From positions 1 to 64,000 of the forward strand of contig JAPTJF010000044.1 of assembly GCA_029339195.1 (NCBI GenBank): a DNA stretch of 64,000 nucleotides, written 5' to 3'. Origin of the DNA: Micractinium sp. NFX-FRZ (taxonomy: Eukaryota; Chlorophyta; Trebouxiophyceae; Chlorellales; Chlorellaceae). Under the pieces are notes generated by a model. The model was given only the letters and a program-made list of their open reading frames with translations, had not been told where the DNA came from and searched no databases. Position 1 is the first letter of the stretch. Each line of letters opens with the position of its first letter. A program made the position numbers and the translations under genes. Positions 1 to 9,775 of the stretch are shown here, one piece after another.

Positions 1-56
<56 letters not shown>
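1..56. repeat. 56-base poly-G run at window start
   Basis: The first 56 bases are G only, followed directly by AT-rich sequence. No other homopolymer of this length occurs in the window. It is probably an assembly or sequencing artefact at a contig edge, because G runs are a typical dark-cycle artefact. A genuine G tract cannot be excluded. Confidence 0.9.
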
Positions 57-175
57 CTGGACTTAGTATGGACTTAGTATGTCTATGTTATATCGTGATA
101 TGAGTATACCAATACATATGAGAGCTTGTTAGCATGTAAAATAATGTACTTAGTATGGACTTAATATGCGTTGGG
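57..175. repeat. AT-rich segment with tandem GGACTTAGTAT units
   Basis: The unit GGACTTAGTAT appears twice in tandem near the start, and variants recur near 148-172 (ACTTAGTATGGACTTAATATG). The composition is much more AT-rich than the surrounding DNA, and no coding potential is seen. It directly abuts the G run, so it may belong to a poorly assembled end. Confidence 0.6.
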
Positions 176-484
176 AGGGGGGCCTGCCCCACACCTCCGC
201 TTCTGAGGGGTGGGGCTGGACCTAGCATGTATGCTTGCGCCAGTGGGCCTGTGAAGGAGTGAAGCACACGTGTTCATGAGGGCTGGATACCTCTTGAGCT
301 CCGACCCCTCTTGTGGGCCCCGCGGGAGCTCCCCGTCATGCCGAGGGCTGGCTGACCGTGTTCTGACTGCGCCCCTGTCCACACTCCCCCTTCTCCAACC
401 TCTGAGGCGGCTGCCTCCCTCTGCTCGGGCCCTCCTCACTGCCGCTGCCCCCCCAACCCCCCCTCCCGGTTGCCCCCCCTGCAG

Positions 485-2919
485 CAAGAAGTTGACCCAC
501 CCCAACGTCGTGCAGACCTTTGATTACGCCTTCCACATATTCGAGGTGGGCCTTTAGGGGCACGTCCAGCCAACTCGCAGGGGGGAATGTCCCACCAACT
601 CCCCTCCTCCGCCCCAAACGGCTGAGAGCATGGCTTTGCGAAGGTGTATTGAGCTGCAGCACCATATGGCTGGCGGGTGCCCCACATGGCGGGCCTGTTC
701 CGGGGGTGTTGCAGCGCATATGCCGCTACGAATCTGCGCCAACGAGCGAGCGAAAATGCCGTCACCCATGCCTCTGCTGCCCTTGCAGCCTGACGCGGCC
801 CCAGTGACTGTGGACAGCCCTGGCCAGGCTGGCACGGTGCCAGACGGAGGCAAGCGCCAGCAGCAAGTGTGGATTGTGCAGCAGGTGAGGCTGAGGGCGG
901 CAGCTGTGCTCAGGGCAGCGGCTGGCACTCGCTGGCGGCACATGCCTTGCCTGCTGAGTGTGCCGCCCTGCATCCACCATACGTCTGTGCCCTGCCCTCC
1001 AACCTGCCGGTGTAAGGCGTCCTTCTTCCTCCTCTGCAGTCTCTCAACCCTCCCACCTCTTTTGCTGCCTCCTCCCCCACACCCACACCCACACCCAACA
1101 GTACTGCAACCACGGCACGCTGGGCGACGCTGTGGACCGCGGCTGGCTGCGCACGCAGCGCACCCTGGAGGGCCCGCCCTGCATGCACGCCATCCTGCCC
1201 ACCGCCCAGGCAAGTCAGGCTTCCGCTGTGTAGCGGCGCGCTGCAATCTGCCAGCCTGGCAGAAAGCGTGCCACAAAGGCTGCGCGCGTGCATGCCAGTC
1301 AGCCTGGGCCGCTGGGCCGTTTGCCTGACTAGAACTGCCGCGGCTCGCTGGTGAGTGTGTGTGTGTGCTTGTGTTCAAACGCTGAATGGTCCCAAAACGC
1401 TGTGCATTGGTCGGCGTGTGTGTGTGCAGGAGATTGCGTCGGCCCTGCAGTACCTGCACTCCCAGGACGTCATCCACGGTGGGTGGGTGGCGGTGCGTGG
1501 GTGTGGGTGGGTGGCAGTGCAAGGTTGTGATGGGTGGCAGTGCGTGAGTGGAATGCGTGGTGTGACGGGGTGGTTTGTGGGTGACGGCAGGCAAGCAGGG
1601 CCGGTGGTAATGGGGCCGTGGCAGGGGCAGAGCTGCTCGGACGGGTGCGTCCCGCGCTCCAGACCTGCTCTTTAATTACACACACTGCAGTTTGAAAGGC
1701 GTGCACATGAAACTGGCACTGCTGTGCTGCCGTGCCTGGACATTGCCCTGGCACCTGAGCAGTCGGCGCCTTGCCGGGTGCACGCCGGCACTGTCAACTG
1801 CTCCTACCCTTGCCCCCGTGCATGCGGCGGCATCCCTGGCTCTCTCACGCTCGCACTCACCGGCATTGCCTGCCCTGCAGGCGACCTGGCAACCGGAAAC
1901 GTTTTGCTGGCTGGGGCCCGGCACACGCGGCGCTCCGACCCACGCAGCTTCCAGGCAAAGGCGCGTGCCGTCCTTCGCTGCGATGGGGCAGCAGGCAGCA
2001 ATGCAACACTTTGGGGCTCGCTGCCTCATGCATCAGCGGGCTGCAGAGGGCAGCGCACCGTGGGGCCTACAGCTGTTGCATTCACTCCTGCCTCCACACC
2101 CAGGGCTGCACCCGCCGGCTGGGGTGGGCAGTGGGCAGGCCAAGCGCCTGCAGAGCACCTGCTGGCCTTACTAGCTGCCTGCTAGCTGCTGCTTGGAGCC
2201 GTACATCCCTCACCTGCCCCGACCCCGCAACTGGTGCCACCCCGCAGGTGGGCGACTTTGGGCTGAGCCGGCTGGCGGACAGCGAGACCGGGCTGCGCAC
2301 CGGCAAGTATGGCACGGCCTCCCACATGCCTCTGGAGCTGGTTGAGCGCGGCCTGCTCACCAAGGCAACCGACGTGTTCAGCTTCGGCGTGCTGTGCTGC
2401 GAGATGCTGAGCGGGCGGCGCGCCTGGGCGGGGCGCAGCCCCGTGCAGATCATCACGGCCCGCACCAGCCAGGGGCTGAGGCTGGAGGTGCCCGCAGGGT
2501 GCCCGCCGAGCTTCAAGGTGAGCATTCCGGCCCGCTGCGCATGCCGTGGTCGCCGCCGCCGCGCTGCCGCCTGCGCTGCACGCGTGCTTCGGTTTTTTGC
2601 ATGGCCAGATGCTGCGTGCCATACCGCGTGTTCTGCCAGCGCCCCCCTGTGCTGTCCTGTGCTGTGCTGTGCTGCGCACCTCCTCTCGGCCTTGCCCTGC
2701 CCCCCTTAGCACACTCCGCCCCCTCCGCACCCACCCCCCACCCCTGCCACACCCACATCCTCCCCCCTCTCCCTCCCCCCCCCCCAGTCCCTGGTGGAGT
2801 CCTGCCTGAGGGAGGACCACACCCAGCGGCCCACCTTTGACGCCATTGTGGCAGAGCTGGAGCAGATGATGGTGGAGTCGGAGGCAGGGGCGGGGCCGGC
2901 ATCGCCCTCCTCGGCGTGA
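485..2919 (+). CDS. TKL-type protein kinase, 3' part (5' end missing)
   Basis: Serine/threonine/tyrosine-like kinase of the large algal TKL family. Only the region from helix C to the C-terminus is visible. Exons that keep frame are 485-545, 789-884, 1102-1209, 1430-1478, 1881-1960, 2248-2517 and 2788-2919. Motifs in order are LTHPNVVQTFDY, YCNHGTLGDAVD (hinge and helix D), EIASALQYLH, the catalytic loop VIHGDLATGNVLL (HGD rather than HRD, common in algal TKLs), VGDFGLSR (the magnesium-binding DFG), the activation segment GTASHMPLELV, and TDVFSFGVLCCEMLSGRRAW. The protein ends with an acidic, Ser-rich tail at a TGA. Introns 1210-1429 and 1961-2247 use GC donors (CAG|GCAAGT and AAG|GCGCGT). 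No Gly-rich ATP loop or VAIK lysine can be placed in 57-484, so the 5' exons lie beyond the window or were lost at the contig edge. The family is certain; the substrate is unknown. Confidence 0.88.
1479..1570 (+). repeat. GGGTGGGTGGCGGTGCGT minisatellite at a 5' splice site
   Basis: The kinase intron that starts at 1479 opens with about three imperfect tandem copies of a G/T-rich unit of roughly 25 bases. Each copy resembles the real donor context GGTGGGTGG. It lies entirely within the intron. Confidence 0.6.
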
Positions 2920-4642
2920 CCTCCCGCCACCTCAACAACTCTAGCCGTCCCCGCCCGCCTGCTCGCCCGCCCTGTGCCGTGCTACGCTCGCCTGCCGCGA
3001 GCGCACCCAACCGGCAGCACGCATCAAGCTTGTATGCATTCTACGACCAGCCTGGGCTGGCTCCTTTTTGTTTTGACCACATGGCGTGGTGTATTGCCCC
3101 CTGCCTGTTCATTGTACTTGCCTTCTCATCCCCTGCCCGTTTTTCATAAGCGCCTCAGCAGCGTCCATTGCATACCCCACACTCCCTCAGCAGCGCCCAT
3201 TGCGTACTCCACACTCCCTCAGCGCCCCTTGCATACCCCACACCCACCACTGTCCGACCTACCGTCACCATCACAGCACCACTGCTCTCCGTTCACCGCC
3301 CCTTCCCTTTACATCTCCTGCGATACATCCTCACCGCCGTTTCAACACCACAGCTTGGGATCCGAGGTGGACTGCTGGCCAGCCCTCCCAGCCACCAGCC
3401 CACACCAACAGGGGGGCAAGACCCTGCCAGAACCTACGCATGTGGCCGTGCCAGGGAAATGGACAGCTTCCCGGCAGTCGCCCCTGCCCCACGGCTCACC
3501 CTCTCCTTTGCTGTGTCGCCAGCAGGGCGCAGACGCTGTGCCCGCTCCCCTCCCTCGGCATCCCACCTGCCCCCTCTTTCTTGCGTGCTGCTCAACCCCC
3601 TCTGCATGTCGAGCTGTGCACAGCCTCCTCGGTAATAATCCGCCAGGCGCGCCCGCTGGCAGGCGCAGCAGTGCTGCACACGCTGCTTCTGTGCCTCCCG
3701 CCAGGTGTGGGCCCCTGAATGTTGGTTCACACAGGTCACACAGGCAAAGACCACGCCAAACTGGGGAGCACAGCCTCACGATTGCTGGGCCAGTGCCTGG
3801 TGGCGGCACATTGCCCTTTTGGTCTCGGCACCTGCGACTGCTAGCATTGCTGCCTTCAGCCGCGTGCCTGCCACACCCAGACTGTTTGCCCGCCTCTTGC
3901 ACAAGTGTGCTTGCCTGCACTGCCTGCCAGCTTGCACCGCGTGCACGCTCATTGGCGGTGCCCCTGGCTTACACCAACGGCTGACAACATAGGAAGAATG
4001 GGCAATGCCAGGCGGAAAGAGGAAGGAGATGGGCAGACGAGGGCGCAAAAAGAGGGCCGAAAAGTGCCGGACGTGTTGGTGGTTGATTTGTGTGCCAGGT
4101 GTGCAGCGGGGCTGGGGAGTTTCGTGGATGGCTCGCCCCCAGAAGGACAGGCAGGAGGCGGGCACGCGTTGTGTCGAGAAAAAAGAAATGCATTGGGCAC
4201 CAACAGCATATGGGGTGCTGCTCCTTGTGCCAACGCGAAGGGAACCGCCAAGGGAAAGGGCGAGGGCCAACACGCGGGGTTGGTTCAAAGGGGTTGGTTG
4301 TTTCGGTGTTGTTACTTGTAAAGGGTGAGGCTGGCAAAAAGGGGGCCCACTGGCAAAGTAAATGGCAATGGCAAGCCGCACTGGGGGCGGGCAGGGGGGG
4401 GTGAGCGTCGACAGAAAATGAGTGCTGGCTGCTGGCTGGCAGGTGCGGCAGGGAGACACAAGGGGCAGACGACGGTTGATGAATGAAACATGAAAGGGCG
4501 AAAACAGGGGCAGGGACACGCTCAAGCCTGCTGAATTATGTGGGGGAGGCCGCTCAAGGAGACCGGGCATCAACTGCATTGGGGTGGGTGTGAGTGCTGC
4601 TTTTTGCTGGCCGCGCCAGCCCGGTGGTGTGCGGCTGCCTGC
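2920..4642. other. Convergent intergenic region / 3' UTRs
   Basis: This stretch separates the kinase stop codon from the stop of the minus-strand SBP gene. It is C/T-rich on the plus strand up to about 3700, and no reading frame looks protein-like. A TGTAA lies on the plus strand at 4317-4321, and one on the minus strand is read from 3969-3973. These are candidate poly(A) signals for the two converging genes, but this is inference only. Near 3160-3240 a short unit (TACCCCACACTCCCTCAGC and variants) is repeated about four times. Confidence 0.5.
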
Positions 4643-7487
4643 TCACTGCCACAGGCCCAGCAGGCCCAGCAGCATATGCTGCGCTGCTGCCTGAGCAAAG
4701 GCCGCCTGCTGCGGCTGTGCCAGCACCTGCGGGTGCTGCTGGCACGCCGCCAGCTGCTGCACCGCCTGCCGCAGCAGGAGCTCCTGCTGCTCCTGCTGCT
4801 GCCGCTGCTCCTGCTGCTGCCGCTGCTCCTGCTGCTTCTGCTGCTGCTGCTGCCATGCAGCCAGAGCAGCAACCAGCGGTGCGCTGGGCTGCGGCGTGGA
4901 GGCTTGCCACGGTTGGGGCACAGCCAGCCGCGCATAGGGCTGCGTGTGCGGCTCGGGTGCTGCAGGGGGCGGAAGCCAGCTGTGCAGCAGCTGGGCCAAG
5001 CAGGCAGGCTGTCCGCTGGCAAGAGCTGACGCTAGCATGGGAGGCGCCGTGGCCTCCCACCCCTCGCGTGGCTGCAGCATGCTGGGATGTGGCGCTTCCG
5101 TGATGGTACTGCAGGCGCCTGGTGAAGCCGGCGCCTGCGCGCAAGCTGCCGGCTGCACAGCAGCCTGCAGCCGCGGCGGCGGCGCCTGCTGCTCGCGGGC
5201 GTTCCGCCTGCGCTTGCACCGGCCCTGCTCCTCAGCGCACCACGTGGTGTCGGCATGCTGCGCCTGCTGCTCCGGCCGCGGCGCACCGCTGCGCCCCTCC
5301 TCCTCCTCCGCGGCTGCCGCAAGGGCCCCCAGCCTGCCAACCTGCCCCCAGACTGGCTCCTGCTGCGGCGCTGGTGGCTGCGGCAGCGGTGCCGCCGCCT
5401 CTGGCTGCTGCTGCTGCGGCGGCGGCGGCGCCATGGCCGTCCACACCTGCTGCTGCGGCGGCGGCGGCGGCGGCGCCAGCGCCTGCCACACCTGCTGCTG
5501 CTGCTGTGGTGGCGGCGGCGCCACGGCCGGCCACACCTGCTGCTGCTGCTGCTGCGGTGGCGGCGGCGTATGCTTCTGCTGCCGCTGCTGCCGCTGCTGG
5601 CTGGTCTGTGAGCTGCCGGTGCTGCCGCTGAAGTGCTCCGCCAAGCTCAGCGGTGCAAAGCTGGGGCTGACTTGCTGCACCTCCTGCCGGCCATGCTGCG
5701 CCTGCTGCGCTCCCACCTGCTGCTGCGGCGCCAGCTCAGATGCCTCCTCACGCCGCTCGGTCACCGCCGCCTGTGCTCCACCTCCCGGCACCGGCTTGGC
5801 AGCCCCTGGCTGCACGCCTGCAGCGGCGCCGGAGGCCGCATGCGGCGCACCCAGGCTGGTGTGTCCGCTGTGCTCGCTGCTGTCGGCGCCGTCTGCTGCC
5901 GACGCCGCCGGCGGCACGCGGGAGGCCTTACGCCGGCGCTGAGCGTGCCGTGCCAGCTGTTGGCGGCAGCTGCACGCACGGCGGCAGCGGCGGTAGGCTC
6001 CGTTGGTGCAGCACGTGGCATCAAGCAGGCAGGCACGCAGGCGGGGAAGGCAGGCAGGCGGGGAAGCCATGCTTGCAGGCAGCATGGCAGAACCAGGCGC
6101 ACTGGCACAACGACAGACAGCACAGTGTGTGTGTGTGTGTGTGTCATCACAACGCGCCCCACACTCGTGCCCCCACCCCCACCTGCGCATTGCCTGGTCG
6201 AATTGCGTGAGCTCATGGAAACGTGCGCACTGCGGTGGAGAGAGAGGCGGGCAAGGATTTGCGGGGCTGGGAGGAGGCAGCAGAGGCAGGTGATGGGAGA
6301 AGAGCGGCCGCCGTCCAGTGCCTCCCCCGCAGCCAGCAGCCCCTCCCCCGCAAGCCAGCCAGCCACCCCGCCCTCCCTGCCAGGGGCCCCGCGCGCCTGC
6401 CAATGCACGGCACACCCCTCCCCTTTGGAAGCCTCCCACCCGCCCACACGCCACCGACCTGCTGGCAGAAGCGCTGCGCAACGCCGTCGCGCATCACGAA
6501 ATCAGCCGCCATGTGCTCCTGACAGATGTGGTAGCGCTGCAGCAGGGGGCAGGAGGGGCGGGGGGGGGAGGGGTGGGGGGCCAGGTGAGTTCTCGAGGCG
6601 GGGGCCACAGGCAGCCGGTAGGGCGCCGCCAGCTGCAGCTCAGCAGCACGCGCCCGGCCAGCACGGGGCAGGGAGGGCGCCGTGTGCCTGCGCCAGTTGC
6701 TAGGTCTGGTGCGGAAGTGCTCGCTCCACTCGCACCGTGCAAGGTGTGGGTGGTCTGACGCGGGCACCGAACGACAGCCCCACTCTGTGCACAGAGTGCA
6801 GCCAGGCTATCCGCCAGTGCTGCCATCCCCACATTCCCAGCAACGCCCTCCCACACCCCCAGCCGTTCACCGCCTGCCCCAGCCGCTTAAGCTGCGCCAA
6901 TGCGGGGTTGGGTGCAGAGCGGCCGGGAAGAGAAGCGCACGCCTTCCCCCCTTTCTACACCGCGGTGGTTTGACAGGCATGCCACCACCAAGGGGCGTGG
7001 CCCCGAGCTCCAGTCGTGCCTTGTAATGACAGTAGCAGCGCCCCCCAAAACAGGCAGTGTGTTGAGGCGGCAGCGCCGGGGACGGGGATCCCCGCCCAGC
7101 CACACCCACCCACAGGCCTGTGCTTGCTGGCAGCCCCAGAGAGCCGACAAAACAGGCACCGCCTTGCAAGAGTGTGCAAGGCAGTGTGCCGGCTTTTTGA
7201 GCCTGGCAGGCGCACAAACTAAGCGGAGGCGGCAGCGACGGTGGTCCACCATCAGGCGGTACGGGGGGCGGTGGGCTCCCTCAGCCCCCAGGCCTCCAAG
7301 CGGACCGGCTCGCGCTTACCCGGTGAAACAGCCTCGCATCATCCAGGTTACAGCCGCAGACCTGGCAGCCGTGGAACCTTGGGGGTCTGCCGGGTTTGCG
7401 TTTCTGTGGCAAGGCCGCGGCGAGAAGGATGTCCGGGGTTGAGCCCGGCCGCGGGCCTTCACATACCCCTGGCCGCCCATCGGCCAT
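4643..7487 (-). CDS. SBP-box transcription factor with C-terminal polyQ/polyP repeats
   Basis: Nuclear DNA-binding protein of the plant/algal SQUAMOSA-promoter-binding family, about 539 residues. Exons (minus order) are 7487-7320, 6536-6459, 6229-6183 and 5969-4643, and all phases fit. The SBP domain covers roughly residues 41-112. Zinc site 1 is CQVCGC plus CQEH, and zinc site 2 is FCQQCARFH plus SCR. It ends in the basic nuclear-localisation run RHAQRRRK. Just upstream, KRKPGRPPR resembles an AT-hook and is an unusual addition. The C-terminal 440 residues are low complexity. They contain four degenerate copies of a PPPPQQQQVWxAxAPP unit at about 5395-5575 and a long Gln tract at 4770-4855. 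The chosen ATG (7487) is the first in frame before the domain; further upstream exons are possible. CRR1-type copper regulators are in this family, but no orthology is claimed. The gene is divergent from a second SBP gene. Confidence 0.9.
4770..4856 (-). repeat. CAG-rich polyQ-coding tract
   Basis: Imperfect CTG/CTC repeats on the plus strand encode Gln-rich sequence (WQQQQQKQQEQRQQQEQ) near the C-terminus of the minus-strand SBP protein. Confidence 0.8.
5395..5580 (-). repeat. Coding tandem repeat QQQQVWxAxAPPPP
   Basis: Within the last exon of the minus-strand SBP gene, about four imperfect units of Gln run, VW, two variable residues, then a Pro run follow each other. The DNA shows alternating CTG-rich and GGC-rich blocks. 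The tract is likely length-polymorphic and may act as an activation region, which is inference. Confidence 0.75.
6125..6144. repeat. (TG)n microsatellite
   Basis: About ten TG dinucleotides lie in the third intron of the minus-strand SBP gene, a few tens of bases past the 5' splice site. No function is inferred. Confidence 0.85.
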
Positions 7488-9775
7488 GGTTTGCACCACC
7501 AGAGGGGAGGGAGAGCCTCAGGCGGGACGCCCGCCTTGCGGTCGGCAAGTTTCCACAGAATGCGGACGGGGGCAGGCTAGTGATATAAGTGATACAGAGG
7601 AAGGCTAGCGGAGGGTGCCGCGTGCCAGGGAAAAAATAAATAGCTGCCAGGCTGGCTTCAGCCCCTGGGTTTGGTGGATAATGACGGTGCCTGAAGGGCC
7701 GTGCCGTCTCAAAAGAGTCTAGGTGCAACGGTCAGGCATTGTAAACATCAAACCTGGCTCGAGACGCTCCTCAAAATAGTCCGCCCGCGGCCCGGGCCCA
7801 GCGCGCTTGCCCGCCTCAGGGAGGAGCGCTTGCAGATGGTGAGTTACACCATCCCGATTAAAAAGGGCGGGCCTCCGCTGCCCTACATGGCCACTGAGCA
7901 CCCCTGGCAAGGTACAGCCTGCAAATGCCAGCCAACCCAGCCCCCGCCCCACCGCTTCACTGGTGCTGCATCTGCCATCAATACCTCCCATCCCCCTTTG
8001 GGCTGTGGTCCTGCTCCACGCATTGTGGGAGGCATCCGTGCCTGGCTGAAGCTGCTCCGTCACGGGCATTTGTGCTGCACACGACTCGCTCGCCGCCACC
8101 AACACAAGAGCGCCCGCGCACGGGTCCGCCAGTTGCCGCCGCCCCGCGCCATACTCGCGCATTGTGTTGTGGCCGGCCGCACCTCCCGCCTCTTTTTAGA
8201 ATTTTCTGCATCACGGCACGTCGCCTGCTTCTGCCTCTGCAGCCAACGCCAGCAAAGGGGCCGCCCCTGCCCCCATCCTCGTGGCCCAAGCGCCGTGCGC
8301 GGGGCAAGGACCATGGGCAGTGGGCCTGGACCCGCCCTCGAGCAGTGGCTAGGCCCACCACAACTGCTGAGCGCTGCACCTTGGCTCCCCCACCACACGC
8401 CTCACAGCACTTTCAAGAGCCGCACTGCCGCACCAAAGCGACTGTTGCTGTTGCGGGTGCCTGCGGGCGGCATTTCCGGGGTGCAGCAGGCGGGCGGGGT
8501 GGCATCAGCGGCAGGTGGCGGTGCATTCATCCAGGTGGCACACGGCACTATGCAGTGCGACCGCCCTCAGCTGCCTGTCTGTATAGCGTGATCTTGCCAC
8601 AGCGGTGAGAAACACGCGTCCTACGGAGCTGTGCAGCGTGCTGCAGTGGTCTGCAGTGGTCGATTGACACGTTGCGGACGATACATGGCAAGCCATGTGG
8701 GCCAACCGCCAAACTGGGAACCCCCAATTTAGCAGCTGGTGCTCTGCTCCCCAGGCAGGATGTAACAATCGGGGAGAAGGCAGCAACCATGGACGCAAAA
8801 AAAGGGCGGCATGCAGTGGCCTCAGCTCAGACGGTTGTGGGCTGGGAGTGCGGCTGAAGCGGTGCACTGTGGGAGATGAAAGGGCAGGGGAGGTGCGTGG
8901 CGTGTGCTGGAGGGGCAGGAAAGAAGGGAAAGAAGTGCCGGGAAGGGCACGGTGCTTGCCCATCGTCTACAAAATGGGAAGTCACTGGCTGGTCCACACA
9001 TGTAGCATGCCACTGGCACTGGAATGTATGTGGCTCACTCTACTTTGGTACGTATGTGTATTCTCCCACCTGGCACGCACGCCCTTGCTGTGGCCAGCAC
9101 AACCTGCCAGGGGCTCCACTTTGCATGCGGCACGTGGCTGGCGAGCTCGCAGCTGCCACACATGACTGCCCATTACCCCTTTTGCATACCAAGCAGGCTC
9201 GCCAGCCGTTACCCCCCACGCTTCAATGCCCCGCACTCAGTGCGGCCATGTTGCCAGCAGCCTGCGTGCGCTGTGCAGCACCGGCTGCCAGCAGAGCCGC
9301 TTCCCTCAGGTCCTGGCCCCTCTGCGGCACCACTTGCAGCGTCCCGAGGACGCTGACCAGCACGCATCGCTCCCGCTTTTGTGCGGTTTCAAACAGTCGT
9401 ACAGCCACCACAGGGAGTGACAGGGGCAGAAGCGGCGGTGGCGGCCGGCACCATGGTGCACCGCCCCCACACCACCCTGCCGTGCCGTGCAGGCAGGTGC
9501 GCCGCGTGCCTGATGTTTGGATTGCTATGCCACTGCGAAAACCTGTAGCGTGGGGGACGGCAGTGGAACACTGCTGAGCAATCTGCATGCCGGGGCACCC
9601 GAGGAGGGGTCTGGCTCGCCTCGTACCTCTGTCACTACATGTAATGGTGCAAAGGGACGCGAGTGGCCAAGGAGTTGTTCTGCAGTTCCCTCCGCGTTGC
9701 CATGTCACTGCCGATTTCAGCTGTGCACGTCGAGGGCGTACTGTGTGTGGAGCTCTCCCGCCGCTCTTTCATGCA
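7488..9775. promoter_or_regulatory. Shared upstream region of two divergent SBP-box genes
   Basis: About 2.3 kb lies between the two ATGs of head-to-head SBP genes. Open frames here are long only because of GC richness and do not resemble proteins, so the region should hold two 5' UTRs and promoters. Additional non-conserved 5' coding exons for either gene cannot be excluded. GTAC cores of the kind bound by SBP proteins occur, for example near 9048 and 9952, but GTAC is short and no enrichment was tested. Confidence 0.45.

Noticed and set aside
554..1594. Long minus-strand open frame opposite the kinase
   Set aside because: It is a GC-driven shadow. It is Cys/His/Pro/Arg-rich with no motif, while the plus strand carries spliced, conserved kinase motifs.
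7701..8608. Plus-strand open frames of 200-300 codons between the SBP genes
   Set aside because: They have low-complexity Pro/Arg/His composition, no conserved motif and no splice partners. The region is better read as shared promoter and 5' UTR.
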